Part shown: positions 63,570 to 64,000 of the stretch, piece by piece | Position numbering within the stretch: the stretch's first letter is position 1 | Layout of the letters: every line of letters begins with the position of its first letter | Origin: a bacterium | GTDB taxonomy: Bacteria > Myxococcota_A > Polyangia > Nannocystales > Nannocystaceae | Length of the DNA stretch: 64,000 nucleotides | Reading direction: 5' to 3' | Assembly (NCBI GenBank): GCA_024742475.1 | Contig: JANSYI010000009.1 | Span: 62,001 to 126,000, forward strand | The notes under the pieces: generated by a model | Told to the model about the DNA's origin: nothing | Databases searched by the model: none | The model's input: the letters and a program-made list of their open reading frames with translations, nothing else | Position numbers and translations under genes: made by a program

Positions 63570-64000
63570 ATGTCCATTGCCGGTCGCGCTCGCGACCTCC
63601 CAACCGTCCTGCTTCTGTTCGGCGCCGCGTGTGCGTCGTCCACTCCCCAACTTCATGCACAGCTGCACGACGTCCAGGCGTCGCTCGGCGCCGTGGCTGA
63701 AGACGCGGCACCAACGTCCGTCGCCTTCGATGGCTCTCTCGAGAGCTATACGGCCTTCGCCTACGCCCGCAGCCCTGCGCTGCGGGCGAGCTTCGAGACC
63801 TGGAGGGCCGCGACGCACCAGCCGGATCAGGAGCGGCGCATGCCCGAGCCCACGATCTCGTACACGGCGTTCGTGCGGGCGATCGAGACGCGCGTGGGTC
63901 CGCAGCGGCATCGACTCACCGCGTCGCAGCGCTTCCCGTGGCCGACGACGCTTCGCGCGGGCGGGGAGGCCGCGAGCTTGGAGGCCATCGCGGCGCAGCG
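63570..64000 (+). CDS. TolC-family outer membrane efflux protein, N-terminal part only
   Basis: 143 residues are visible from ATG 63570 before the right edge. A signal sequence with lipobox-like GAAC (AARDLP...LLLFGAACASS) is followed by YTAFAYARSPALRASFETWRAATHQ and TISYTAFVRAIETRVGPQRHRLTASQRFPWPTTLRAGGEAASLEA, the repeating helix pattern of CusC/TolC-type lipoproteins (A...SP.L......., QRFPW). Probably the outer-membrane duct of an RND system encoded further right. Confidence 0.85.
   Translation, partial: MSIAGRARDLPTVLLLFGAACASSTPQLHAQLHDVQASLGAVAEDAAPTSVAFDGSLESYTAFAYARSPALRASFETWRAATHQPDQERRMPEPTISYTAFVRAIETRVGPQRHRLTASQRFPWPTTLRAGGEAASLEAIAAQ

Overview
The window looks like chromosomal DNA of a high-GC myxobacterium, probably a member of the Nannocystaceae or a relative. 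The supporting signs are secreted lipoproteins whose linkers are rich in Ser, Gly, Asp and Thr, Cys-rich CGxxCGxC modules, trypsin-like proteases (one with a MYXO-CTERM-like tail), Hanks-type kinases with TPR or membrane tails, and several hybrid histidine kinases. The assignment is by pattern recognition only; no search was run.

Layout. 1-2927: an edge-truncated alpha/beta hydrolase and a metA-metY methionine pair joined by an ATGA overlap. 2915-9202: two hybrid histidine kinases flanking a CPA2 cation/proton antiporter and an MscS channel. 9315-25950: secreted lipoproteins, a LysR-SDR unit, an MBL-fold protein with an NAD(P)-binding protein, a trypsin-like lipoprotein protease, a hemolysin III protein, a third hybrid kinase, and two lipoproteins that look like metalloproteases with destroyed zinc sites. 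26035-28484: kptA with two small unknown genes (one carrying a compensating frameshift pair), then a TacA/TacT toxin-antitoxin module.

28733-50991: a 22-kb integrated island. It sits in the 3' end of the tmRNA gene ssrA (50968-51326, minus) and is bounded by a 27-bp direct repeat. A translationally coupled Rep-Xis-Int cassette lies next to ssrA. The cargo looks like defence: a TcmP/three-Cys (DUF5131) pair, a HEPN plus zinc-ribbon protein, a second HEPN-like protein, and a long minus-strand operon. That operon reads XRE regulator, HsdM, HsdS, SIR2-domain protein, HsdR, YgjP/M48 metallopeptidase, PLD-family protein, HEAGH metalloprotease and an unknown gene. The SIR2 gene overlaps both hsdS and hsdR, so a predicted NAD-consuming effector is translationally coupled to a type I restriction system. 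This is the most interesting part of the window.

51475-64000: chromosomal genes again. They include two Ser/Thr kinases around a MYXO-CTERM-like trypsin family protease, several lipoproteins, a DUF4349-like protein, an M28 peptidase, and the start of a probable metal or drug efflux operon. That last operon has a near-perfect 19-bp palindrome just upstream of its first gene and is cut by the right edge inside a TolC-family gene.

Intergenic space is short. The only gene-free stretch over 300 bp is 28485-28930, which holds the tacA upstream region and the left island junction.
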